A stretch of 35,822 nt of DNA from Clostridiales bacterium oral taxon 876 str. F0540 (GTDB lineage: Bacteria > Bacillota > Clostridia > Clostridiales > Clostridiaceae). Shown piece by piece: positions 24,936-32,266 of the stretch. Position 1 is the stretch's first letter. Each line of letters opens with the position of its first letter. The stretch spans positions 1 through 35,822 of the forward strand of contig KE993456.1 of the NCBI GenBank assembly GCA_000466585.1. The letters are read 5' to 3'. The notes beneath the pieces are model-generated. The model made no database searches. It worked only from the letters and a program-made list of their open reading frames with translations, and had not been told where the DNA came from. Both the position numbers and the translations under genes were made by a program.

Positions 24936-25268
24936 AAAACTTCCTCCTAATTTATTATTCTTAATTTTCATATTTCTTAATACTCATATTATAGTAATTA
25001 AATCAAGGCATTGTGCATGCCAATTTCGTTAAGAGGTGGTTAAAATTTTTTAAATTTTAAAATCATAAATAAAATTCTATTATAGCGGTACCTCTCTGTC
25101 AATAAAAAAAATGAAAGTTTTTAAATTAATAATTTCATTCGCAAGTTTATTTCAACGAATTTTATCCTGCATCTTTATATTAATTAATTATTTTTTTAAT
25201 ACACAAAGGAAAATTATTGGAGTATAATATAAAATATATTTATCTATTTTATTGGAGGTGAATTTGCC
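24936..25268. other. Divergent intergenic region glnA / murI
   Basis: 333 bases without a gene, very AT-rich. It holds the divergent promoter areas of glnA (a TATAAT at 24988-24993 region on the minus strand, weak -35) and murI (GAGTATAATATAAA around 25221-25234, weak -35). I see no riboswitch, RNA gene or repeat. Confidence 0.5.
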
Positions 25269-26054
25269 TTGAGCGATACATTAAGCTTAAATAACCTCCC
25301 CATCGGTTTTTTTGATTCCGGTGTTGGCGGATTAAGTGTACTTAAAGAAGCTATGAAACTTTTACCTAATGAAAATTTTATATACTTTGGAGATTCTAAA
25401 AACGCGCCTTATGGTACCAAGACCGTTGATGAAGTTAAGGAACTTACTTTTAGGGCAGTTGATTTTTTATTATCTAAGAATGTTAAATCTATTGTCATAG
25501 CCTGCAATACAGCAACCAGTGCCGCTATTGATGACTTAAGATCGTTTTATAAAAACATTCCCATAATAGGCATTGAGCCTGCCTTAAAGCCGGCTGTTGA
25601 GCTTAATAAAGATGGTAAGATTATTATTATGGCTACACCTATGACACTGGCAGAAGCTAAATTTAATAATCTAATGAAAAGTTATGCGGATACTAGAGAT
25701 ATAGTTCCTCTTCCCTGTGCAGGACTTGCAGAACTTATCGAAAGCGGATTAATTGAAGGTACTATAATAAATTCCTATCTTAAAGACAAATTGACACCTT
25801 ACTTGAGTGAATCTATAAGTTCTATTGTATTAGGCTGCACGCATTATCCGTTTGTAAAAAACGAACTTTTAAAAATAATAACTAAAGAAACCGCAATAAT
25901 CGACGGAAGTGCCGGCACCGCAAAACAGCTTAAAAGACAGCTTGCTAACATGAGTGCACTAAACTATAGCAATAGTAAGGGTTCAATAGAAATTATAAAT
26001 TCACTTAATGATGAAGATATTATAGAACTTTCATATGAATTACTAGACATTTAG
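25269..26054 (+). CDS. murI: Glutamate racemase
   Basis: A 261-aa cofactor-independent racemase making D-glutamate for peptidoglycan in the cytoplasm. IGFFDSGVGGLSVLK (12-26), the catalytic pair Cys79 in IACNTATSAA and Cys190 in GCTHYPF, and FGDSKNAPYG are all present. Length is normal. The start is TTG with GGAGGTG eight bases upstream. It stands alone and ends with the terminator at 26053-26073. Confidence 0.95.
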   Translation: MSDTLSLNNLPIGFFDSGVGGLSVLKEAMKLLPNENFIYFGDSKNAPYGTKTVDEVKELTFRAVDFLLSKNVKSIVIACNTATSAAIDDLRSFYKNIPIIGIEPALKPAVELNKDGKIIIMATPMTLAEAKFNNLMKSYADTRDIVPLPCAGLAELIESGLIEGTIINSYLKDKLTPYLSESISSIVLGCTHYPFVKNELLKIITKETAIIDGSAGTAKQLKRQLANMSALNYSNSKGSIEIINSLNDEDIIELSYELLDI

Positions 26055-26073
26055 CCCCTGGTGGGCTTTTTTT
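26053..26073 (+). terminator. murI terminator
   Basis: A short stem AGCCC/GGGCT with a 5-base loop followed by T7. It starts at the murI stop codon. Confidence 0.8.
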
Positions 26074-26159
26074 ATTTGTAAGCACTTTCTTAATGAACAG
26101 ATTTTATAGCACTTGAATACATTGAAGTATAACTATACAGTAGAAATAAGGTGATTAAT

Positions 26160-26612
26160 TTGAAGGTTTTTTATCTAAAAAAGTCAATAGACGAAAGAGA
26201 AACTTTTCTTTTTAGAGGATCTAGAGAAATTAAATATGTATCTAAAATAGATATAAAAGAAAAATCTCCCTTTAATTACTTAACAATAACAAACCCAAAA
26301 GAAAGTAGATGCATTTGCACATTGCATGATATCAAGTTTAAACCTAATGATAAAAAATCACTTATACTACTTACGGATGATAAAGCAACGAACTGTAGTA
26401 GAGCCATACAAGCGAATATCTTCAACATAGGCTATGATTTAAAGGAAAATAATAATTCCAAATACATGGAACTAAGTAAAATTATAAATAAAAATGATTT
26501 ATTAGAAGATAATTACGTTATTCTTGTTCCTGGGGGTACTCTTATATTAAACTTCCAGGACAGTGTCTATGAGGCACTGCTAACTATAAGCTATAGCCTA
26601 GAAAACTTTTAA
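26160..26612 (+). CDS. Protein of unknown function, 150 aa
   Basis: I do not recognise this family. It is a soluble, charged protein with alternating beta-strand-like segments (YLTITNPKESRCICTL, KSLILLTDD, YVILVPGGTLILNF) and a helical end (SVYEALLTISYSLENF). No signal peptide or membrane helix. Cys residues at about 53, 55 and 80 have no clear metal pattern. The start is TTG at 26160 with AAGGTGA five bases upstream; a GTG at 26151 lies inside the ribosome site. It lies between murI and the cyclophilin gene as its own unit, with a terminator at 26688-26710. Codon use matches its neighbours. Confidence 0.7.
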   Translation: MKVFYLKKSIDERETFLFRGSREIKYVSKIDIKEKSPFNYLTITNPKESRCICTLHDIKFKPNDKKSLILLTDDKATNCSRAIQANIFNIGYDLKENNNSKYMELSKIINKNDLLEDNYVILVPGGTLILNFQDSVYEALLTISYSLENF

Positions 26613-26687
26613 TAAATATCCATGCCTATATTGAATAGTATCAATCAATTACTAGATGCTTATCGTTAATTTTATACTTTCCATAGT

Positions 26688-26710
26688 CCCAGCAAATATA
26701 ATTTGCTGGG
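26688..26710 (+). terminator. Terminator of the 26160-26612 gene
   Basis: A perfect 10-bp stem CCCAGCAAAT/ATTTGCTGGG, 3-base loop, then CTTCTTC. It is GC-rich but with an interrupted U-run. Confidence 0.7.
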
Positions 26711-26809
26711 CTTCTTCATATTTCAAATTAAATATTGTATAATAATATTTACTATGGTAATAACTACTAAATAGTATAAAGAACTAAACATTAGATTGGA
26801 GAGATAATT

Positions 26810-27328
26810 ATGACAAACCCTATAGTTACTATTAAAATGCAGGATGGCGGAGTTATGAAAGCTGAACTCTACCCAGAGGTAGCTCCAAATACCGTTAAAA
26901 ATTTTATAAGTCTTATAAATAAAGGATTTTACAACGGTGTAATATTCCATAGAGTAATACCAGGATTTATGATTCAAGGCGGAGATCCTGACGGAAACGG
27001 AACAGGCGGACCTGGATATTCAATAAAAGGAGAATTCAGTTCAAATAAATTTAAAAACAATTTAAAGCATAGTGAAGGCGTTTTATCCATGGCAAGATCT
27101 TCAAGTCCAAATTCTGCTGGCAGCCAGTTTTTTATTATGGTTGCTGATGCTCCTCATCTAGATGGCCAATATGCATCCTTTGGAAAACTTATTGAAGGAT
27201 TAGATATTGCAAAGAAAATTGTAAGCGTAAAAAGAGATTTCAGAGATAAACCTTATGAAGATCAAGTAATGACAGAAGTTACAGTAGATACCTTTGGCGT
27301 AGAATATGATGAACCTGAGAAAGCATAA
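26810..27328 (+). CDS. Cyclophilin-type peptidyl-prolyl isomerase
   Basis: A 172-aa cytoplasmic single-domain cyclophilin, which speeds cis-trans isomerisation of prolyl bonds in protein folding. FHRVIPGFMIQGGDP (47-61 region) contains the catalytic Arg and the hydrophobic pocket, and GSQFFIMVADAPHLDG completes the active site. No signal peptide. GGAGAGA lies six bases before the ATG. The DUF3783 gene follows after 30 bases and may be co-transcribed. Confidence 0.95.
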   Translation: MTNPIVTIKMQDGGVMKAELYPEVAPNTVKNFISLINKGFYNGVIFHRVIPGFMIQGGDPDGNGTGGPGYSIKGEFSSNKFKNNLKHSEGVLSMARSSSPNSAGSQFFIMVADAPHLDGQYASFGKLIEGLDIAKKIVSVKRDFRDKPYEDQVMTEVTVDTFGVEYDEPEKA

Positions 27329-27358
27329 TACTGTAAGTTCTCGAAGGAAGGGAGATGT

Positions 27359-27754
27359 ATGGTATTGGATAACAACAAGCTAATGCTCGTATTTGGTCTT
27401 AATGAAGAAGACAAAAGTTTTTTAAATAAAATGATTGAAGAACTTGAGCTCCCGCAATATAGAGTAATAGAAAAAAGCATGGCCAACATGAAAATTCGTG
27501 ATATAATACAAGGTCTTAAGGTAGATACTTATAATAAAGAACTTCCTGACGAAAAAATTATAATGTTCAATAATTTTGCAGATTATGAGCTTGATAAGGC
27601 TGTTAGAACTATTAGAACAAATAAAGATATGAAACCAATACTGGCAATAGTTACTCCAACATCAATAGACTGGGAATTTCATTACCTTTTAGGACATTTG
27701 ATGGAAGAGAGAGAACAGGCAAAAAGGTATAGACAGCAAAAATCACAAAACTAA
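27359..27754 (+). CDS. DUF3783 family protein
   Basis: A 131-aa small soluble protein matching my recall of the DUF3783 family: N-terminal NNKLMLVFGLNEEDKSFL, a middle EKIIMFNNFADYELDKAV and a late PILAIVTPTSIDWEFHYLLGHLMEEREQ. The function is unknown. GGAAGGGAG lies six bases before the ATG. It is 30 bases behind the cyclophilin gene, probably on one transcript, and is closed by a terminator. Confidence 0.75.
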   Translation: MVLDNNKLMLVFGLNEEDKSFLNKMIEELELPQYRVIEKSMANMKIRDIIQGLKVDTYNKELPDEKIIMFNNFADYELDKAVRTIRTNKDMKPILAIVTPTSIDWEFHYLLGHLMEEREQAKRYRQQKSQN

Positions 27755-27759
27755 TTTTT

Positions 27760-27785
27760 AAGGAAACTTTTTAGTTTCCTTTTTT
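27760..27785 (+). terminator. Terminator of the cyclophilin-DUF3783 unit
   Basis: A perfect 9-bp stem AAGGAAACT/AGTTTCCTT, loop TTTT and a T-run, starting 5 bases after the stop codon. Confidence 0.88.
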
Positions 27786-27956
27786 ATACTCATTTTCCAT
27801 ATTGTCGCACATATCAAAAAATTTTAAAAAATGCAGAAGAAAATTTTTTTGTAATAGTTTTCACAACTTTTAAAATTCATTAATTTTAGGTAAAATATAA
27901 AATAGAACAAAAATACTGGTTGTCAAAACTCGCAAAAAGAAAGGCGGATCTTTTTT

Positions 27957-28415
27957 ATGAATTTAGAAAGATTATATGAGTTTCAAAAAAAGCTTGATGT
28001 AGAAATTAAGGACAAGTTGACTGACAATGAGAAGTCTCTGCTTCCTAAAAAACTTCTGGCATTTCAAGCTAAGATTGGAGAATTAGCTACGGAAACTCAA
28101 TGCTTCAAATTTTGGTTACCTAAAAAGTCACCAGTTAAAAGAAGAGTTTTAGAAAAGTATATAGAGTGTTTATATCTTGTTCTAAGCATTGGAGTTGAAA
28201 AAAACTATACAGAAATTGAATTTGCACTCAAAGAAGTTGAATACAACTTAACAGAGCAATTCCTTAACTTATATATTGATATGAATGACTTCATGGTATA
28301 TTCTTCTAAAGATTCTTATATTACTTTGATGGAGGATTTATTAAGTTTAAGTGTCACTTTAGGCTTTAGTGAAGATGATATCATAGAGAACAGCAAAGAA
28401 TTTTACAGCGCTTAA
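27957..28415 (+). CDS. Dimeric dUTPase-like protein with altered metal-ligand motif
   Basis: A 152-aa all-helical protein of the dUTPase_2 (MazG-like) type: LPKKLLAFQAKIGELATETQ, CFKFW, then VLEKYIECLYLVLSIGV. Family members bind Mg2+ through an ELGE motif and an E-x-x-D motif to hydrolyse dUTP. Here, from memory of the consensus (ELGELANE; EEYVD), the first Glu is Lys (KIGE) and the second motif is KYIE in place of EYVD. So up to three of four ligands differ, and the enzyme may be inactive or use another substrate. AAAGGCGG is eight bases before the ATG. It stands alone between the DUF3783 gene and the YdcZ gene. Confidence 0.75.
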   Translation: MNLERLYEFQKKLDVEIKDKLTDNEKSLLPKKLLAFQAKIGELATETQCFKFWLPKKSPVKRRVLEKYIECLYLVLSIGVEKNYTEIEFALKEVEYNLTEQFLNLYIDMNDFMVYSSKDSYITLMEDLLSLSVTLGFSEDDIIENSKEFYSA

Positions 28416-28535
28416 TATAATTGACACCTTCAATTTATGGATTATAAGGCTTTAATAGCATAAAATATTTTCTTGTTTTTATGCTAAAAATAATATATAA
28501 GCTTTATAAATTCTATACTTGGAAGGTGATTTTTC

Positions 28536-28967
28536 ATGCTAGGAGTAATTTTATCCATAGTTGCAGGAGTTGCTATGAGCCTTCAAGGTGTTTTTAATAC
28601 GAGACTTGGAGATAAAATAGGAACCTGGGAAACTAATGTAATTGTGCAGGCTACAGGTTTAGTATTAAGCTTAATTGCATTTTTTATTGCAGGAAGCGGC
28701 AGCTTTAAAAACATAAAGGACGCAAATAAATTGTACTTATTAGGCGGAGCACTTGGAGTTGTTATAATCATAACTGTTATGATAGGCATAAAATCTCTTG
28801 GTCCTACCTGTGCCATATCAATTATATTAGTTGCTCAACTGACAGCTGCTGCTTTAATTGATGCCTTTGGACTTTTCGACTCTGCAAAAATAGCCTTTGG
28901 TACAAACAAGATAATAGGAGTAATCATAATGATTGTGGGAATTTTGATTTTTAAATGGAAATGCTGA
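28536..28967 (+). CDS. YdcZ/DUF606 small membrane protein (DMT superfamily)
   Basis: A 143-aa inner-membrane protein with four or five hydrophobic helices (VILSIVAGVAMSLQGVFN; LVLSLIAFFIAGSG; LGVVIIITVMIGI; ISIILVAQLTAAALI; GVIIMIVGILIF). It fits the DMT_YdcZ family, half-size transporters of unknown substrate. These genes often occur in pairs, but here it is single, so it probably forms a homodimer. GGAAGGTG lies six to seven bases before the ATG. Confidence 0.85.
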   Translation: MLGVILSIVAGVAMSLQGVFNTRLGDKIGTWETNVIVQATGLVLSLIAFFIAGSGSFKNIKDANKLYLLGGALGVVIIITVMIGIKSLGPTCAISIILVAQLTAAALIDAFGLFDSAKIAFGTNKIIGVIIMIVGILIFKWKC

Positions 28968-28993
28968 TTAATGTAAAATTTAAAATGATTTAT

Positions 28994-29015
28994 AAAAAGC
29001 CCTTATGGGATTTTT
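28994..29015 (+). terminator. Probable terminator of the YdcZ gene
   Basis: AAAAA-G-CCC pairs with GGG-A-TTTTT around the loop TTAT, one mismatch, followed by T. It lies 27 bases past the stop. Confidence 0.55.
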
Positions 29016-29027
29016 TAAATATATAAA

Positions 29028-29057
29028 TTAAAGAAAGCCTGCAAGGGCTTTCTTTAA
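29028..29057 (-). terminator. Terminator of the anmK-murK unit
   Basis: A perfect 12-bp stem (29028-29039 and 29046-29057), arms TTAAAGAAAGCC, 6-base loop, then TTTATATAT on the minus strand. It is 12 bases past the murK stop. Confidence 0.85.
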
Positions 29058-29069
29058 TAATTCTACATC

Positions 29070-29984
29070 CTAATTATTCATTCCCATAAGCACTGCTCCC
29101 CAAGCAGCATCATTTTTCATATTTATAACTTTTATATGTGGATAATTTTTGTTCATAAGTCTCTTAAACTCATTTGATACACATTCATTTTTTTCAATAA
29201 CACTTCCGTTAACAGCTAGAGAACATTCTTTTCTATTAAGCTTTAAGTAGTCAATTACTGCTTTAGCCGTTAGGAAAAGTTCAAAAGCTGCCCTTAAGAG
29301 TATTTCTTCGGCAATAGTATCTCCTTGCTTATAAGCTTCATCAACAAGTCTTGCTAAGGAAGCAATTTCACTTTTTCCGGCACCACTTCTGTATACAAAT
29401 TGTATTAGGCCTTGAGGATTTTCTAAATTTAAGTGTTCAAGTATAAGATCTGTCATTATGGTCTTTTCTTCTATTCCATCATAACCTTTAGCAATTCTAT
29501 TAATAGCGTTTATTCCTATGTAATACCCGCTTCCTTCATCACCAATAATATGTCCCCAGCCTCCAGCTCTTTTTGTCTCACCTTCGCTGTTTCTTCCAAA
29601 ACAAATAGAGCCTGTTCCAGAAATAAGAATAACGCCCTCATTTCCTCCAACTCCTCCGTAAAGAGCTGTCTCAGCATCATTAGTAATTACAACCTTGCCA
29701 TTATAACCGGTTCCCCTGATTATATCTTCCATTATCTTTTTATCATCAGGTCTATCAACCCCTGCTGTTCCTATGCAAAGCACTCTTATATCTTCCATAG
29801 TTATTTCTGATTTATTTAAGGTATCCTCTAAAAGCTCCTTAAGCATTTTTTGAACATATTCTTTGCCCATAGAGTTAATATTACAAGGGCCTCCTTCATT
29901 TGATAGTATTAACTTACCATCAGAATCTGCAAGCTTAAGTGCCGTTTTAGTTCCCCCACCATCAATACCAATAATATAATTCAT
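29070..29984 (-). CDS. murK: BadF/BadG-type sugar kinase (N-acetylmuramate/N-acetylglucosamine kinase)
   Basis: A 304-aa ASKHA-fold kinase, family of MurK of Clostridium acetobutylicum, which phosphorylates MurNAc and GlcNAc at C6. The phosphate-1 motif is IGIDGGGTKTALKLAD (5-20), the second is ILISGTGSICFG, and VNGSVIEKN matches the adenosine region. GGWGHIIGDEGSGYYIG is typical. It lies 35 bases behind anmK on the same strand. Together they salvage MurNAc and anhydro-MurNAc from turned-over cell wall. AAAGGAATG is the ribosome site. Substrate choice is inferred from the anmK neighbour; a generic N-acetylglucosamine kinase is the alternative. Confidence 0.85.
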   Translation of the reverse strand: MNYIIGIDGGGTKTALKLADSDGKLILSNEGGPCNINSMGKEYVQKMLKELLEDTLNKSEITMEDIRVLCIGTAGVDRPDDKKIMEDIIRGTGYNGKVVITNDAETALYGGVGGNEGVILISGTGSICFGRNSEGETKRAGGWGHIIGDEGSGYYIGINAINRIAKGYDGIEEKTIMTDLILEHLNLENPQGLIQFVYRSGAGKSEIASLARLVDEAYKQGDTIAEEILLRAAFELFLTAKAVIDYLKLNRKECSLAVNGSVIEKNECVSNEFKRLMNKNYPHIKVINMKNDAAWGAVLMGMNN

Positions 29985-30019
29985 AATTTTTCATTCCTTT
30001 CATAATATCTAAAGGTTTC

Positions 30020-31171
30020 CTACCTCTTATAGGGTACGGGAGTAATATTGCCTAAGATAACTCTCTCTTTTGCTCCAGTAGCTCCCAATACATTTCCTGC
30101 ATTATCATTTATTGTTTCATTAGCTAATACAGCAAAAGCTATAGCTTCCTTTGCATCTGAAGAATATCCTAAGTCCTCCTGTATAATAATCTTACACTCA
30201 GGAAGCAGTTCTTTCAACATACTAACCAATGTATTATTATAACTTCCTCCTCCTCCAAGAATAACTTCTTCAATAAGATACCTGTTAAACACATACTTTC
30301 TATAGTTTATTGCAATTGACTTTGCAGTAAACATAGTAACTGTTGCTATAATATCATTAGCCTGTAGATGTCCCCATTTTTCAAGGAGCTTATCTACAAA
30401 TTGGCTTCCAAAAAATTCTCTTCCTGTGGTTTTTGGAGGCTCTGCATTAATATATTCAATATTCATAAGTTCTTCAAGCATATGTTCATTTACTTTTCCG
30501 GAAGCAGCAAAAAGCCCTCCTTTATCATACTTTTGCCCTTGAAGTCTTTTTGTAACCTCATCGATAATCATATTTCCAGGACCAGTGTCAAAGGCATACA
30601 TTTGATCCATACTACAGTTTTTAGGTATAACGGTTACATTACCTATACCACCAATATTTTGAAGAGCTCTATTTTTATTTCCTCTATATAAGAGATACTC
30701 AGTATATGGAACTAAAGGCGCTCCTTGTCCCCCTGCAGCCATATCCATAGTTCTAAAATTAGAAACTACAGGTACTCCTGTTTCATAAGCTATTACTGCT
30801 GGCTCTCCAATTTGAAGTGTAGACTTAGCAATAGTATCATGACCTTCCGGAATATGATAAACTGTCTGTCCATGAGAGCCTATTAAATCAACTTTATTAA
30901 TATCAAACTTAGCTTTTTCACAAACATCCTTAACGGCTTGCGCAAATAGATATCCAAGCTTAAAATTAACACTGCAAATAAGTTCAACATTTGATTTTGT
31001 GGTACTAAAACAGTCCATGATTTCTTTTTTAATATCTTCTGGTATATCCTTATTTATAAAATCTATAAGCTCTACTCTTGTACTTTCTCCTGAACCGCTT
31101 ACTTTTACCAGTGCTGAGTCAATACCATCTAAAGATGTACCAGACATAAGACCAACGACATATCTTTCCAT
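30020..31171 (-). CDS. anmK: Anhydro-N-acetylmuramic acid kinase
   Basis: A 383-aa kinase that opens the anhydro ring and phosphorylates anhMurNAc to MurNAc-6-P, a step of peptidoglycan recycling in the cytoplasm. It has GLMSGTSLDGIDSALV (7-22), SHGQTVYHIP, ALQNIGGIGNVTVIP, DTGPGNMIID and LGGGGSYN, all matching AnmK. Length is normal. AGGTGG is six bases before the ATG. It is the first gene of the anmK-murK unit. The divergent LysR gene and the 26-bp palindrome at 31278-31303 lie upstream. Confidence 0.94.
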   Translation of the reverse strand: MERYVVGLMSGTSLDGIDSALVKVSGSGESTRVELIDFINKDIPEDIKKEIMDCFSTTKSNVELICSVNFKLGYLFAQAVKDVCEKAKFDINKVDLIGSHGQTVYHIPEGHDTIAKSTLQIGEPAVIAYETGVPVVSNFRTMDMAAGGQGAPLVPYTEYLLYRGNKNRALQNIGGIGNVTVIPKNCSMDQMYAFDTGPGNMIIDEVTKRLQGQKYDKGGLFAASGKVNEHMLEELMNIEYINAEPPKTTGREFFGSQFVDKLLEKWGHLQANDIIATVTMFTAKSIAINYRKYVFNRYLIEEVILGGGGSYNNTLVSMLKELLPECKIIIQEDLGYSSDAKEAIAFAVLANETINDNAGNVLGATGAKERVILGNITPVPYKR

Positions 31172-31277
31172 AAATTCACCACCTGCAAATTAGTTTCTTA
31201 TTTTATCATTTTATTTGAAATAAACTTACATATATTATAACAGTCTTTTGAAAATTTCTCTACAGATATATTTGGTA

Positions 31278-31303
31278 AACTGATATAATATATTATATCA
31301 GTT
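31278..31303. promoter_or_regulatory. 26-bp perfect palindrome between anmK and the LysR gene
   Basis: Two perfect 13-base arms, AACTGATATAATA and TATTATATCAGTT, with no spacer. Each arm contains TATAAT, one per strand, so the palindrome could carry the -10 boxes of both divergent genes. It is a good candidate operator for the LysR regulator, controlling both its own gene and anmK-murK. Confidence 0.6.
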
Positions 31304-31324
31304 ATTAGAGAGGATATGTTTATA

Positions 31325-32218
31325 ATGGATTTTAAGCAGATAGAAGCCTTTATTACTGTAGCAAAGTATAAAAGCTTTTCTAAGGCAGCAAATACTATAT
31401 TCTTATCACAGCCTACAATAAGTGCTCAAATTTCAGCTCTTGAAAAAGAGCTTGACGTACAGCTTTTTGATAGAACATCTAAGGAAGTTTCATTAACCTC
31501 TTACGGAGAAACTTTTTTAGAGTACGCTTTAGATTTAATAAATACAAGAAACACTGCAGTTTCGCACCTTTCAAGCTTTAACAACAGTATATCCGGTAGG
31601 TTTACTCTAGAGGCAAGCAGTACCCCCTGTAATTCTATAGTACCCCTACTAATAGATAAATTCTATTCTAAATATCCTAATGTAAGCTTCAATATAATCG
31701 AGCAGCCTTCTGGTGAGATTATTGAAGATATTTTAAAGTTTAACTGCGAAATAGGCATAATTGGGAGCTTTATCAAAGATGAAAAAATAGACTGCTATAA
31801 GCTTACTGAAGATGAGTTAGTTCTTATATCAAGTCCTTCATTAAATATACCTGACCAAGTTTCTATTAGTAATCTTTTAAATCACAGGTTTATTTTTAGA
31901 GAAATAAACTCTGCTACCAGAAAAAGCTTTGAAAAGGCTGTTCTAGAGGCTGAACTGGATCTTGAAAAACTAAACATTTGCTGTGAAGTTAATAGTTTAG
32001 ATGCATTGCTTCAATTAGTAAAAAGAGGTGTAGGCGTTTCAATAGTCTCCAAAAAAGTATGTGAAGATTACATATTATCCGGAAGTATAAAATATAGCAA
32101 ACTGGAAGATATCTCTTTAAAAAGATACATGTATCTAATCACTAGTTCAAGAAGGACTCTAACTCCTACAGCTAAAGCTTTCTTTGATCTTTGTAATGAA
32201 TATTATAGCTTTAAGTAA
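31325..32218 (+). CDS. LysR-family transcription regulator
   Basis: A 297-aa LysR-type regulator. The winged helix-turn-helix is at about 1-60 (MDFKQIEAFITVAKYKSFSK, then FLSQPTISAQISALEKELDVQLFDR), followed by a linker helix and the periplasmic-protein-like effector domain (about 90-295). The start at 31325 has GAGAGG eleven bases upstream; the ATG at 31316 lies on the ribosome site. It is divergent from anmK-murK with the 26-bp palindrome between, so cell-wall recycling is its likely target. The effector cannot be inferred. Confidence 0.92.
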   Translation: MDFKQIEAFITVAKYKSFSKAANTIFLSQPTISAQISALEKELDVQLFDRTSKEVSLTSYGETFLEYALDLINTRNTAVSHLSSFNNSISGRFTLEASSTPCNSIVPLLIDKFYSKYPNVSFNIIEQPSGEIIEDILKFNCEIGIIGSFIKDEKIDCYKLTEDELVLISSPSLNIPDQVSISNLLNHRFIFREINSATRKSFEKAVLEAELDLEKLNICCEVNSLDALLQLVKRGVGVSIVSKKVCEDYILSGSIKYSKLEDISLKRYMYLITSSRRTLTPTAKAFFDLCNEYYSFK

Positions 32219-32263
32219 AAAGTTCAATATAAGGTTTCACATAAAATCTTATATTGAACTTTT
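32218..32263. terminator. Bidirectional terminator
   Basis: A perfect 16-bp stem (32218-32233 and 32248-32263), arms AAAAGTTCAATATAAG, loop of 14 bases, T/A flanks. It sits between the LysR gene and the convergent membrane protein gene. Confidence 0.9.
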
Positions 32264-32266
32264 ATT

